Part shown: positions 44,390-55,615 of the stretch, piece after piece | Numbering within the stretch: position 1 is the first letter of the stretch | How the letters are laid out: each line of letters starts with the position of its first letter | Assembly: GCF_020360975.1 (NCBI RefSeq) | Contig: NW_025408669.1 | Location: 930,001 to 994,000 of the forward strand | Length of the DNA: 64,000 bases | Direction: 5' to 3' | From: Hirsutella rhossiliensis | Taxonomy: Eukaryota; Ascomycota; Sordariomycetes; Hypocreales; Ophiocordycipitaceae | Notes under the pieces: generated by a model | The model's input: only the letters and a program-made list of their open reading frames with translations | Told to the model about the DNA's origin: nothing | Database searches by the model: none | Position numbers and translations under genes: made by a program

Positions 44390-45598
44390 ATGGGGAGGAA
44401 CAAGGCATCTAATCATGTGGCTCCCTCCGACTCCGTCGTCGACTCGTCGACAAAAACCACCTCGACAACGACGTCTGGTTTCGCCATCCAAGCCTACGAA
44501 AACGGCATTCTTGAACCAGGATACTCCAAGCCCCCCACCAACCTCAGGGATATCCGCAAACGACTCGCCCAACGCCGCGGAACAGCTTCGCCCACCGAGT
44601 CGGTGTACGAGGACTACGTCGACAGGGTGCAAGGAGCCGGCAACGAAGCGACCATGGTTTTCGAGGTGGGCGCCAAGCTGTTGAAGGGGTATCCCAAAGG
44701 TTACAAACGGGTCTTCAATCGGACCTTCACGCGCTTTCCCAAGGATGCGGGCTTCAATAACGGCCTGTCTGCTCCTCGGCCCGACTTCATCGAGGGTCTT
44801 GAGATGGGAGAATTTCGCCCCCTCCCAGTCCACAAGCATGTCGACGGGGCTGCTCTTTATCAGGACGACCCCCGTTCCGTGGTATTGCCCCATTTGGCCG
44901 GGGAGTGGAAGGGGCGCGGAAAGTATATGGACCAAGCGAGGCTACAGAGCGCCTATGACGGAGCCGCCCTTGTGTATGCGCAGAACCAGGCCCTTTGCTA
45001 CGCGGGGAAGTCTGGCCCCCTTGGCCATGCCGAGGTCACGACTTTCACCACCGACGGCACCAACCTCAACTTCTATGCACATTATGCTGCTCCGTCCGAG
45101 GACGGCACGCTTGAATACCACCAGTATCAGTATGCCTCGGCAAACGTCAAGGACACCCACCAAGGGCACAAAGATGGCAGAAGAGGGCTTAGGAACCAAC
45201 AGGACCATGCGAGGGACCAGTCATACGCCCTGAGGGACCAGCTGAAGGAGCACTGGAAGAAGCGTCGCAACGCCCTCCAACCCATCGCCAAGGAGGGTCC
45301 TCTACCCGTGTCGGACAAGGAGCCGTCGGTTGCGACGAATGTATACCGAGATGACGACGAAGACGGTGCCGGCTACGAGGTGGTCGAGCAACCCTATCAG
45401 CCCACGCCCCCGGCGTCGTTCAAGCTAGAACGCCAGCTCAACCATGGCAAAGCGCCAAGTTCTCACTCTGCATCGTCGAGGTCGCTACCACCTGCGAATG
45501 ACTGCGATGGCGGCAGCAGTGTCCAAAAACGAAAGGCTTCGTTGTCGCAGGCATCCTCTCGCGAGTCCCCCAGACAAAGGAGCAAGGGAGAAGGCTGA
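44390..45598 (+). CDS. DUF7924-type protein, PD-(D/E)XK-like core
   Basis: The part from the ATG at 44390 encodes 402 residues; the frame is open further upstream to about 44250 and includes HQLKRARLTRKNLTLFD, which related proteins carry before this Met, so the true start lies upstream. The domain contains SKPPTNLRDIRKRLAQRRGT, SPTESVYEDYVDRV, GFNNGLSAPRPDFIEGLE near 130 and LAGEWKGRGKYMDQARLQSA near 172. The P-D and E-W-K pair fits the PD-(D/E)XK nuclease-fold signature. Such proteins are multicopy in Hypocreales and of unknown function. The C-terminus is Lys/Ser-rich and probably disordered. I could not join the upstream 43973-44197 exon in frame, so truncation or a frameshift at the 5' end is possible. 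Confidence 0.7.
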   Translation: MGRNKASNHVAPSDSVVDSSTKTTSTTTSGFAIQAYENGILEPGYSKPPTNLRDIRKRLAQRRGTASPTESVYEDYVDRVQGAGNEATMVFEVGAKLLKGYPKGYKRVFNRTFTRFPKDAGFNNGLSAPRPDFIEGLEMGEFRPLPVHKHVDGAALYQDDPRSVVLPHLAGEWKGRGKYMDQARLQSAYDGAALVYAQNQALCYAGKSGPLGHAEVTTFTTDGTNLNFYAHYAAPSEDGTLEYHQYQYASANVKDTHQGHKDGRRGLRNQQDHARDQSYALRDQLKEHWKKRRNALQPIAKEGPLPVSDKEPSVATNVYRDDDEDGAGYEVVEQPYQPTPPASFKLERQLNHGKAPSSHSASSRSLPPANDCDGGSSVQKRKASLSQASSRESPRQRSKGEG

Positions 45599-46553
45599 TG
45601 GTAGCATCACTTGGCAGGGGGGTGGTTGATGCTGAGGTTGTTTGCTCGGGTCCACGCACGCCTTGGCGCGGGCAGGGAGCAGTAGCACGGACGACCTTGA
45701 CACTGGCACAAGCATAAGACACACCAACGTCACGATTCCGGAACGTAGGCCACACTGCCACAGGCCACATTGACAACCCCCAGGGGTTTCGTTGCCGTGG
45801 CATCTGATCGAGCATGTTTGATAGGCGGGCATGGGTCGTTATCCATTCAAGCTGTTACCCATAACTGACTTACGTATGTGGACACGATCTGGATGGCGTC
45901 CCAAATGGGCGAGCATGAGTTGCTACCACTAACGGATTCATGTGGGCAGAGACACCAAGTCACCACTCCCCACCTTGGTAGGATAGCACAATAGTTTGCG
46001 ATAGCTCGTTCTTCTGGAGATATTGTCTTATATCTAAGACCTCAGCTAGGAGTAACAGGTCAAAAATTTCTGGTACCCTGCAGTTGTGCTGGGCAAAAAC
46101 CGCATTCGTCCGAGCCTGTGCCTTGACGCCGTAATATCAGGCCCCAAATCGACCAAAAGCTCAGACATCCACAACGTGGGCAAGACCCTAAAGGCTTCCC
46201 GATTTTGGACGACACTTGCGCGCCGCAATATGCTGTAGTCGGGTAGTTAGGCGAACGAGCTCAAGTAGTGAAGGGGCCCCCTCGCTAGCCCACGAACTTC
46301 AAGAACGCCAACACTTGCACCAAAATGCCGCCATCAGAAGATTCCTCAAATTCCACCGAAAGCTTTTACACGATTGCGGAAGGTTGGGAGAAGTATAGAG
46401 AAAATATATGGACATGGTGCGACTATAAAGCAGCCCAAACCAACCATGAGGCAGAAGCCTAGCTTGGCATTACATCTCCACACTTGGCATTACATCTTCA
46501 CATCTTTCTTCGCCTTTCTCTTAAGTACTACTTCCGCTGCCTCGACTTTCAAC
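45599..46553. other. Intergenic region
   Basis: About 950 bases; no gene or repeat recognised. The last 150 bases are CT-rich and leader-like. Confidence 0.45.
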
Positions 46554-47036
46554 ATGAAGTTCTCGACCGCAATGTTTTCGTTTTTGCTGTACTAGCCGCA
46601 GCCAGTTCGCCGGCAAGGGTTCTTCGCCGAAAGCTTCCAAGTTCTTGCCAGGCACATTGCATATACTGCTCTGCGGAAGACCTTATCGAGTCTATCGCAG
46701 GACGCAATAGATGCACTGGAAACTATAACCCGAGACGTCTTATCGACGGAGCACGCGTACGCACCTTTGCCTTCGAGCAGTCTAATAACTGAAGGCGGTA
46801 GCACCAACGTGGTCGATTCCCAGGCACCCACAAGTGCCGCAGTCGATGGCAGGAATGAAAATGACTCCAACGAGTCTGTTCGCCCCCCTGACTTTAACGG
46901 CAAAAACGCCTTCGCCGATGTGCTTGGAGATGATTCGGATGGCGCAACGATACTCGAATCGGGCAGAAGTCCGATTCTAACGAGCCTGTTCGCCCTTCCG
47001 ACGACAAGGACAAGGATGGGTTTTTCTGATAACTAA
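46554..47036 (+). pseudogene. Small secreted ORF interrupted by a stop
   Basis: An ATG at 46554 opens a signal-like MKFSTAMFSFLLY but meets TAG at 46593-46595. The same frame then stays open for 146 codons to 47036, with ordered-looking SFQVLARHIAYTALRKTL and DAIDALETITRDVLS followed by an acidic Asn/Asp-rich part. A neighbouring frame across the break reads FVFAVLAAASSPA, a better signal-peptide core, so a small indel inside the signal is as likely as a CAG-to-TAG change. No family is recognised. Confidence 0.45.
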
Positions 47037-47346
47037 GAAGTTGCTAGAACGAGGTTCTCGTCAGAACCTAATTAGGAAAGTTGCAGTCAAATGCAATGCA
47101 ACGATTAGTAAGGGTGCATAACAGCCGTTTAGGCTCTTGAAGATGTGTATTTCGTGCCTGTGTGCCTTTTGTGCATGTGCTGTGCCTCTCTTGTATAAGG
47201 GGCTGTAATCTCTGCAGAGATCCCAGTCCTACACGTGACTTGATTCCTGTATTGCATCATTGCAAGTGTCTCCTGCATGTAATCCCTGTACCCATTTACT
47301 GTAGAAGTCCAGTCCTAGCAGACTGTTTCTCTTAAAACCATAAAAC

Positions 47347-47736
47347 TTATGAAACGGCAAACTTGCAGTCCATGAGGGCTCTGCACAGCTCAGCGGCCAT
47401 TTGCTTGGCCGCGGCTTCGCCATCGCCGCGGTCCTCCCAGGTAATCTGCGTCACCTCTGCGTCGCCGGCCTCGGACGGAGCGCGGAGGTGGAGGACGTAG
47501 ATCTCAGCGCCGGTCCAGCTGCGGCAGAGACGGAAGAGGAGGTTGCCGTCGGCGTCCGGGCCGTCGGCGTAGCAGAACCACTTGTCCTCCATCTCGCGGG
47601 GGATGAGGCCGCGCATGAGCTTGGCAAGGTCCGAGGCAGGGAGGGCGACGTGCCAGGGGGCGCTGGCGGGCTTTTGCATGGGCGTGCGCTTCCAGCTGTC
47701 AGCCGTGGCCCGGGGGGTGGTTAATGGAGCGTCCAT
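47347..47736 (-). CDS. Small conserved-looking hypothetical protein
   Basis: A single exon of 129 residues from an ATG at 47736. It has no signal peptide or membrane helix. The sequence looks like one compact alpha/beta domain: APWHVALPASDLAKLMRGLI, MEDKWFCYADGPDADGNLLF, RLCRSWTGAEIYVLHL and VTQITWEDRGDG, ending with a helix AAAKQMAAELCRALMDCKF. The WFCYADGP/W-T-G pattern recalls short conserved fungal proteins of unknown role. I give no function. The upstream region contains two CCAATAAG boxes (about 47876 and 47899), which could serve its promoter. Confidence 0.65.
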   Translation of the reverse strand: MDAPLTTPRATADSWKRTPMQKPASAPWHVALPASDLAKLMRGLIPREMEDKWFCYADGPDADGNLLFRLCRSWTGAEIYVLHLRAPSEAGDAEVTQITWEDRGDGEAAAKQMAAELCRALMDCKFAVS

Positions 47737-47939
47737 TTGAACTTGGTTGGTGGGAGATATTGATTCTGCCGCCGGCGATGGTTGAGACGAGGTCCTCTTA
47801 CTGTATCCGTACTTGGTACCTTTCCTGGAGCTGCCACGTGGGCTTCGGGGCTTGCCGTTTCAGTCCTCGGCGCCAGCCAATAAGAGGTGGGCAGCAGCCA
47901 ATAAGCGAGGGCGAGTGTCGTATAGTACGTACCGGTACG

Positions 47940-47982
47940 CTAGGTACGTACCTAGTCCTTGGGGGCTCTCGGTACAGTACCG
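47940..47982. repeat. GTAC-rich palindromes
   Basis: CTAGGTACGTACCTAG at 47940-47955 is a perfect 16-bp palindrome. CGGTACAGTACCG at 47970-47982 is a second, with one central base. Further GTAC motifs flank both sides. Confidence 0.85.
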
Positions 47983-48020
47983 TAGAGTACTCCGTGCAGT
48001 ACGGGGTACCTGCATGTCTA

Positions 48021-48448
48021 CGTCATTTGCAACTTTGCTGAGGGCTCCAGTCGACCCTGATCAGGCTCGTGGACAAAGGACAGATTGAGGTGACATGTGT
48101 GAGTTGCCGTCTGACGGGATTGCCGGTCTCGTATGTTTCTCTTTGCTCAATCATTGACGGCCGCCAATCAGCTGCCAACAAACCAGGAATTGCCGAACCG
48201 CCGCGGCAGTGTGTTGGGAGCCAAGTTCCTCTTCATATGCGACCCCCGAGGCATGAGATCAAGACGTGAACGTGAACCACTCACTCTCACCCCCCAAACC
48301 TCGTGGAGGCACGACTCTGGGGGAATGAATATATGCAAAAGACCATCTTGCGTTTCCCAGACTGTAGCAATAGTTAGGTGCACCTGATAAAGCGCCTCTG
48401 GCAAAAAACGATTGATCTCTCGCCGTCATTTGCAACTTTGCTGAGGGC
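48021..48448 (+). repeat. 25-bp direct repeat pair
   Basis: An identical 25-bp sequence, CGTCATTTGCAACTTTGCTG followed by AGGGC, occurs at 48021-48045 and 48424-48448, 403 bp apart. Confidence 0.9.
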
Positions 48449-48843
48449 GCGGAACAGCGTACGACTCCAAGGTCCTCTTCAGCCCTCGGCATGAAAGATA
48501 TCGCGAACAGCTTCAGGTCACGAGCAGGCGGGGCGGTACGTACCTACTATCAGCACGCGCCACAATCCCAGCCACAAGTTCCCGCTCTGCTCGGCTTACG
48601 GAGAACGAGTAACTTACGGATACGTAGAGGAACTCTCGTATTCGGACCCACCTTGTACCTTGTACCGACAACGGCCGCGCGGGCAACAAAACAAAGCAGC
48701 TCGGTTTCATCCGCACCGCGAAACGACAGCACACACAGCCGGCCGGGGAGGAAGCGATGCCTCCGACGACAGGCTCGCTCTCTGCTTGAACTCCAGAATA
48801 TCGGCACAGCCGCCGCCCAGCCACCGCCCAGCCGCCGCCCGGC

Positions 48844-51641
48844 ATGTACAGAAACAGAGATGGCCGCCCGCGAGGCGCCGGAATCCTCAGCGCCCTGCAG
48901 GCCACCGAGATGGTCGATTCGAGGTCGAAGCTCCCCGCAGGTCTGTGGCTCCCGGTCCAGCCGCCGACGCTTGTGCTGACGCCGGCCATCTTGCAGAGAT
49001 CCTCGTCGCCATCCTTGACTACTTGCCTGTTGCCGACCAGCTGCGGGTGGCGCGCACCTCTCGGCGGCTGCAGGAGATGGTCTACGACGACACGAGGTGG
49101 GTGTCACGCCTCAAGAGCATGGGCTGCTGGGACGAGCGCGAGGCCCGCCGCCGCTTCGAGGAGTCCGTCAGACGCAGGCGAGAGGCGGCAGAGCGAGCCG
49201 TCGGCCAGGCCAACGGGGCCTTGGCCAAGGATGCAGCCGCCACCCTCTTCGACGCCTCGGTCGAGGAGCAGAGACGCAAGCGCCCGACCTCGGAGCTGCG
49301 CGACGGCTTCGAGACCATGAGCCTGAGCGGCACCCCCGCCAAAGTCCTGGCCCAAGACGCCGACTCCTACCTCGATGTCTTCCGGGGCGTGAGAAGCGTC
49401 AGGGGAGGCGCAAGGCAGGAATACGGCAAAGTGTACGGGGCACTGGCCCCTTTCTACTTTGACGTGGTCAGGGCCAAGAGCCACGCGGATCCCATCATCT
49501 TCAAGGCCTTTCGCGATCCCGAGCGACAGGCCCGCATGCTCGCCAACCTGCGCCGGTTTGCCAGGAGCGACTGGTCGGCCGGCTGCATCGATCGCGAACA
49601 GAGGCTCGACTCCATGATGAGCATATTTGAAGCCGCCGTCGTGCGCGAGTTTGACCAAGGCTACGAGCTTTGGGACGTCGACGGCAACATGAAGCGCTAC
49701 GCCCACGTCTTGCACACCCTCAACGGCGCTCGCGGTGCCATCGACATCTTCATCCAGAAGCACCCCATCTTCGACGATCGCGACCTGGCACCCAACCCCG
49801 TGGATTGCATCAACCAGGGGACCAACGACGAGGTCTCCCTCGAGCCGTCGCGCCGGTTCTTCGGGGCCCTGCTGGCCAAGGTCAACGACCAAGCCGGCGT
49901 CGTCGAGCGCATTTTCCCCGACCCGGCGGCTGTCTTTTGGGAGTTTGTCCAAAAAGTCACGGGCGACCTTGTCATGGAATACACGACGCCGCTCTTTGAC
50001 GAGTGCCATGAGCGGAGCATCATCGCGTACCTGAGAGCCGTGTCGGGCGTCTTTGAGCAGACGACGCGCCTCTTCCAGTCACTGATGCCTCCGCAGACAA
50101 CCCCCGAGGACCTTGCGGCCAAGGCCAAGGAGCTTTTGATGCGCGTATTCGAGCCGCACCTGGATCTGTATCTCCAGGAGGAGCTCGACTTCTTCACCAA
50201 GAATGCCGAGCTCGAGGTGTCGCAGTGGGAGAAGAAGCTGTCGGAGCAGGACCTGTCTCTCGAGTCGTTTTACATGTCCAACATCAACCGCTCGGCGGAG
50301 AAGAAGGACTTTTTGAGCTCCTTCAAAAAGGTCGTCATGATGCCCGTCTCGGTCCTGCCCAGCTTCCCCATGGGCTCGTCCCAAACGACAGCCAAGTCGG
50401 CGGCTGCATCTTCGGCCACGGCCAGCGCCGCCGGGTCTCGGTCGTCGACTCCCATGCCGCTCCGGCCCGAGACGCCGGGCGTGGGCGGGAGAGCCAACCC
50501 GCTGCCCGGCAAGGCGCCGACGGACGAGCTGGCGGCCAAGGCGGCCATCGTGGCCTCCAAGCTCGAGGGCATCAAGTCGCTCTGCAGCATCGAGGTGGCG
50601 CTGACGCTGGTGCACATGGCCAAGACGAGCCTCGGGCGCGCGGCCGTCCTCATCCCGCTGGGGGGCCAGGTCGGCGGCGAGGCGCGGGAGCAGTGCGCCA
50701 ACATGTTTGTGGTGCTGCTGCGCATCCTGGGCCAGCGGCACGTCAAGAGCGGCTTCGACACGGCCGTCGGCCACCTGTCGCACTACAACCCGCGCGACGT
50801 GAGCAACCACGACCAAAAGGGGGTGGCGCCGCTGGTGACGTTTATCGAGCTGGTCAACGTGGGCGACCTCATCTCGCAGATGATTGACGTCTTTTACGAG
50901 CAGCAGCTGGTGGGGCCCAAGGTGGCGGACAAGAACGACTTTCTCGACCCGGCGGGCCTGGCCAAGAAGAAGTTTGAGCAGATGCTCGACGAGAGCGTGG
51001 CGGCGGGCCTCAACAAGGGCATCGACGTGCTCATGGACGAGGTCGAGTACCTGCACGGGACGACGCAGCTGCCGACAGACTACAACCCGCCCGCGACGGC
51101 GACAATGGCCACGGCGTCGACGACGTCGTTGGGCGAAAAGGCGACGGCAGCGGCGGCGGCACCGTCCTCGGAGCCGGACATTGGGCCCACGGCGACGGCG
51201 CGGCGCATCGTGGAGCTCGTGTCGCAGCACACCGGGATGCTGGTGGGCACGACGGACAAGGCCATGCTCGACGTCTTCAACGGCGAGGTCGGCCAGCGGC
51301 TCTTCACGGCCATCTGCAAGCACCTGAAGCGGCAGCGTGTCAGCACCGAGGGCGCCGTCAAGCTCATTGCCGACATGAACCTGTACGCCGACTACGTGCG
51401 CGGGCTGCGCAACCCGGACCTGCTGGCCTACTTTGCCGCCCTGCGCGAGCTCAGCCAGATCTTCCTCGTCGACGCCGCCCACGCGCGCGACCTGGCCGCC
51501 GTCATTGCCGACGCGGACCGCTTCGGCGGCGTCTTTCGCGCCGAGGAGGTGTACGAGTATGCGCAGCGCAGGGCGGATTGGTACCACGTGCGGCGCAGCG
51601 TGGAGAGGGCCATGTATGGCATGGAGTGTTGTGTCATGTAA
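48844..51641 (+). CDS. RCY1: Recyclin-1-like F-box and Sec10-like protein
   Basis: Two exons, 48844-48940 and 48997-51641 (56-nt intron, GCTGAC branch), give about 913 residues; the junction restores the F-box start, SKLPA-EILVAILDYLP. Residues about 33-75 are an F-box (LRVARTSRRLQEMVYDDTRW). The remainder is a long helical Sec10-like region (HVLHTLNGARGAIDIFIQKH; HLDLYLQEELDFFTK; EVALTLVHMAKTSLGRAAVL), interrupted by a Ser/Ala linker near 570-620. The last four residues, CCVM, form a CaaX prenylation box, as in yeast Rcy1. Recyclin acts in recycling of plasma-membrane cargo through endosomes, linked to SCF by the F-box. The identification is strong. Confidence 0.92.
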
Positions 51642-52079
51642 GGGGGGCAGACACGCGGTGTATGTGAGAGAAAGAGACGGTATCGGAAAAGGGGAAAGAC
51701 GGTGGAAAGGGGGGGCATCTATTTCCAAGGGGCCTCGAATCATACATATTTTATTCAAGGAGTCATTACTACCATGTACTCGGAAAATAGAGCAAGGGAT
51801 GATGAATGGACAAGCTATGGATCCAAGGCCCGGGTTCAAATGTCCCTCGGCAGCCATGGTGCATATACACCGTCCACCTAGCCTCTTGCATGCTTCGCCG
51901 CTCATGTCCCCTGGCTGTCTCGTCTCTCTCCGTAACGCCGTCCGCCACGCCGTCAATGACGGATATGTGCCACCAATCCCCACACATGCATGTAAACTCT
52001 TGTCTCTACTGCATCTTCTCCCTGTGTCCTGTACGCCATGCCGTTTATCGTGAAATGGAAATGAAAACGAACCGCCAGC
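51642..52079. other. Convergent 3' region
   Basis: About 440 bases between the recyclin and kinase stops. TATTTTATTC at about 51747 is a plausible 3'-end signal. No gene was seen. Confidence 0.5.
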
Positions 52080-53364
52080 TCATCCCCCAAAGTCGAGCCT
52101 GCGCGCTACCTTGGCCCCCCGGTTCTCCTCGTCCCCTCCCCCAACGACGCCGGGCCGCTTCTTGAGGTCGGCGGCCACCTTTTCCGGCGCGCCGTCGTGC
52201 TTGCGCGGCAGGTCCTCGTTGGGGGTGGGCTTGGGGTCCGAGTGCCACCAGGCGTGGCGCAGCATGTCGCGGGCCGAGATGCGGCGCTTGGGGTCGAGGG
52301 CGAGGGTGCGCATCAGCAGGTCGACGCCGTCCGGGCCGACGGTGCCGAAGCGCATCTCGTACCAGTCGCGGCCACGGACGGGGTGCTGGGCGGGCACCGT
52401 GTACTCGGGCAGGCCGGTGACGCCGGGCCAGTTGTCGTCGTTGGGGGTGCCGACGGCCTCGCAGATGAGCTTGACCTGGTCGAGCTCGTTTGCGCCGGGC
52501 AGGTAGGGGGCGCGCATGACGAGCTCGGCGAAGACGGTGCCGACGGACCAGACGTCGACGGCGCCGCCGTAGTGGCGGGCGCCGAAGAGCAGCTCGGGCG
52601 GGCGGTACCAGCGGGTGATGACGTTTGCCGTCATGTTCTGGTGCGGGTCGGCGAAGCTGCGGGCGAGGCCAAAGTCGGCGAGCTTGACGTCGCCGTCGGC
52701 GGCGATGAGCAGATTGTTGGGCTTGATGTCGCGGTGCAGGACAAAGTTTTCGTGGCAGAACCAGACGGCGCGCGTCAGCATGCCCATCCAGGCCTTGATG
52801 TCGGCGGCGCCGTAGCGCACGCGGTCCGTGTCGCGGATGAGCATCTCGAGGTCGCCGAGCGGCAGATACTCGAGGACGAGGTTGAGGTTCTGGTCCTTGG
52901 AGGAGAAGACGGAGAGGAGCGAGATGATGTTGGGGTGGTGCAGCTCCTGGAGGTGCTTGAGCTCGCGGACGGCGTCGGGGGCCATGCCCTCGGTGTATTC
53001 CTTCTGCACCTTGATCTTCTTGATGGCGACAAGCGTCGACGGTCGGGCGCGGAGGTGGCCGAGGAAGACGATGGCGTATGTTCCCTCACCGAGTTTCTTG
53101 CCTGCGCAGACGTAAGGCGCCCAGCCGCGGACAAGAGCAAGACGACTCACCCTTTGCGTACTTGCGCTTCTCCTCCTCGTTCATGAGCTCGGCAAAATCG
53201 AGCGACGGGGGCGCCGAGGCGGTCGCCGGGGTGGGCGCCGGCCGTGGGGTGCCATTGGACGACGTCTGGCCCGAGGCGGTGTTTTTCAGGGGCGAGGAGA
53301 CGGACCGTGGGAGGTCTTGGGAGACGGCGTTGGCGGTGGCGACGACGACGGGGGAGACGGCCAT
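52080..53364 (-). CDS. Cdk7/Kin28/Mcs6-like cyclin-dependent kinase
   Basis: Two exons, 53364-53151 and 53101-52080, with a 49-nt intron (GTGAGT...GCGCAG), give about 411 residues. The first exon encodes a 71-residue Ser/Pro/Thr-rich extension ending MNEEEKRKYAKG; the kinase then starts KKLGEGTYAIV. Motifs are VAIKKIKV, the PSTAIRE-like DAVRELKHLQEL, HRDIKPNNLL near 193, DFGLA near 215 and the activation loop ADPHQNMTANVITRWYRPPE with its Thr near 228. The PH-x-x-(L/M)T-x-NV-x-TRW loop is typical of Kin28/Mcs6/Cdk7, the TFIIH kinase that phosphorylates the RNA polymerase II C-terminal domain and activates other CDKs in the nucleus. The tail ends GAKVARRLDFGG. Confidence 0.9.
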
Positions 53365-55087
53365 GGTGGCGGTTGCGAGGGAGTGGGAGTCGGGAGTGCT
53401 GGCAGCGGAAGCCGCCGCAGCGTCTTTTGATCGGTCGCGGCGCCAGAGAGGAGGTTATCGAGGTTCGGGAACACGGCTTCCAGGCGGCGGCGGGGCGAGA
53501 GTGAATGTCTTTCTTGGGGCGCCAAGGCAGTCGAAGCAGAGTGAGAAGGCATCATGATGTCTTGCCTTTTCTCATCGGCCCCGTCGACTGCTGGGGAAAA
53601 GACGGGCCGAAGGGGGCAAGGGGGGGAAGCATTGGATCATAGGGTAACCTTGAAGTGTCACTGGTACATACGGCCATATCTACAAGAGTAACCGGATCCC
53701 GTCTGATCTCCGTTAGTGAAACTTGTAAGAGGCAGATTAGTAGTTGGGTCGGTGACGACCAGCGAACACCGGCTGCTGTATGTTTTTTTGTCTCTCTGTG
53801 TTTTTTTTTAAACTGATTTTCTATCGATGTATTATATCCTTTATAAAGGGTGTTTTGAGGTACGTAGGCGATCTGTCTGGCTGCAGAACGGTAGGTAGAG
53901 GTACTTACTGACGTGAAAGGGTATCATTTTTTATTTCGCTAATGCGAGGGCTCCTCCCGTTGCGGAGAGCCCAAGCATCAACCAGGAAACAAGCCTGGAG
54001 TCCCTGGACCTGCCTGGCCTCGAGCGCTCACCAAATATGCACCTGTTGTTGACTGCTGCTTATTTTGCCGGGCGCCAGGAAAGCATCAACAATCGTGCCT
54101 GCTCGACTGACGATCTAGATGACAAGGGCAACACAGTCTACCCTCACAAAGACCATTGCTGGCATACAAATCGTGCAACTATTCCTCTCCGGCGTCCGCA
54201 GAAGCTTGAGCAGTCCGGCATCTGTCTTTTCCCAGCTCGAGACGACAGCACACCAAGGGCGGGACTGCAGTCTACATCTTGTGTGCTGTATGTGTTGACG
54301 ATTTTACGACGTGGAGCTTCGAGTTTCCGACTGTCGCCGAGCGATGGCCATGGTGTATGGAGAACTGCAACTCTGTTATCAGCCGTCTTGCCCCCGGTTG
54401 CGCTCTCCCAGATCCTCGAACCCTGAGGATGTAAGCCTGGCTTTATGCGCACATGCTTGTGTCTGTGACGAGAGACCACCCCTGGCACGTTACCGACAGC
54501 CCTGCAATGGAGACATTGGAGAAAGACCACAGTATGCCTGGCTATTTACCAAGGAGGCAATTTAGAGAAATATGCGGACCAGAAGCCTCAAATAGGTTCT
54601 TGGAATCACTTGACAAAACGCTTGTCACATTCATCGACCAACATTGAGACTACCTGGTTCAGTCTGTAGATCTTCCGTGCGGCTTCCTCGGACAGTTCGG
54701 CCAGCTCGTGAACGTTCTCGGCGAGAACTCCCTGCCCAGAAAACTCAGTGACGCGGCCCGGGCGAGCCCATGTCCGCAGAGAACCTGATTTACCAAGCTG
54801 GGCAGCTTTGGGAGTTTGTTACATCCGGTATCGCATAACTTACTGCATTGCACATCTGATCAGAATAGGGGTCGCGTTTTCCAGTCTTTGGCAGATGCCT
54901 AATTCCGCTTACACCACAAAATAGGCGAGGAACACTCTGAATGTACAATAACAGCCAGGGGGCGTGACGATAGGAAACGGTCAGGAAGGGAGGGATTCAA
55001 TCGGTGTGGAAAGCTAACGAATTGGTCTCCTTGGTAGCTACGGAGAAACACACAGAAGACCCCTGCACCTCTTGCATTGTCGGCATG
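53365..55087. other. Intergenic region
   Basis: About 1.7 kb. 53365-53620 is GC-rich and probably kinase leader. 53780-53850 is T-rich, and 53860-53920 has GTAGGTA/GTACGTA motifs similar to the palindrome clusters elsewhere. No supported gene. Confidence 0.5.
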
Positions 55088-55615
55088 TCAGCCAGTGTCA
55101 GGCATTCCACCTGCCCGTTGCATTCCGCCCGGTGCCCCCCGTCCATTCACAGGACACAAGTTGAGCTTGTCAATGTCGACTCCTTGGAGCAGTCGTGACT
55201 AAGTTCTGGTCAGCATCCATCACGAAACATTCATTCGCTTACGGGGAAAACGTACATTGATGGCAATAATGTTCCCAGCTGGGTGAATCCCGAGGAAGTC
55301 GATGCCGACGCTCGTGCCGCACACGCCGCAGAACTTGTGATCCCAAGTCTTTGACGCGAAACGATAGTTCCTGAGCGCATCCCATCCGTGGGTGTACTCG
55401 ATCTGATCCCGGAAAGCGTAGATCAATAGGTAGCCGTTCTTTACGCAGATCGAACAGTTGCACTTGAGGACCGGCGCGGGCTTCGGGGCGGACGATTCCA
55501 GAGGCTCGTGCAAGATCTTGAATGAGGTGGCTCCGCAGTGGCAGCTGCACGGGTACCAAACATTGTCTGGATTCTCGGGCGACGCGAGCAAGTCTGCAAA
55601 GTTGGGCTCCGACAT
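55088..55615 (-). CDS. GFA/CENP-V domain protein
   Basis: Two exons, 55615-55256 and 55198-55088 (57-nt intron, GTACGT donor, GCTGAC branch), give about 156 residues. The start MSEPNFADLLASP is the first ATG of the frame. The zinc-binding cysteines of the GFA (glutathione-dependent formaldehyde-activating) fold are in order: CSCHCGATSF, then KCNCSICVKNG, then HKFCGVCGTSVGIDFLG. The second exon closes the fold with QGVDIDKLNLCPVNGRG, as usual in fungal members. The family binds zinc and includes S-(hydroxymethyl)glutathione synthase and CENP-V; most fungal copies have no proven substrate. It is cytosolic by sequence, with no signal or membrane segment. Confidence 0.88.

Larger units (their letters stand above)
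47737..48843. other. Divergent intergenic region with repeats
   Basis: About 1.1 kb between two divergent starts. It contains GTAC-rich palindromes at 47930-48010 and a 25-bp direct repeat (48021-48045 and 48424-48448), listed separately. Leader-like CT-rich sequence with Pro/Arg-coding composition precedes 48844. Confidence 0.6.

Noticed and set aside
50079..51983. 634-residue minus-strand frame across recyclin
   Set aside because: Antisense shadow; His/Arg-rich composition reflects the complementary codons of the F-box/Sec10-like gene.
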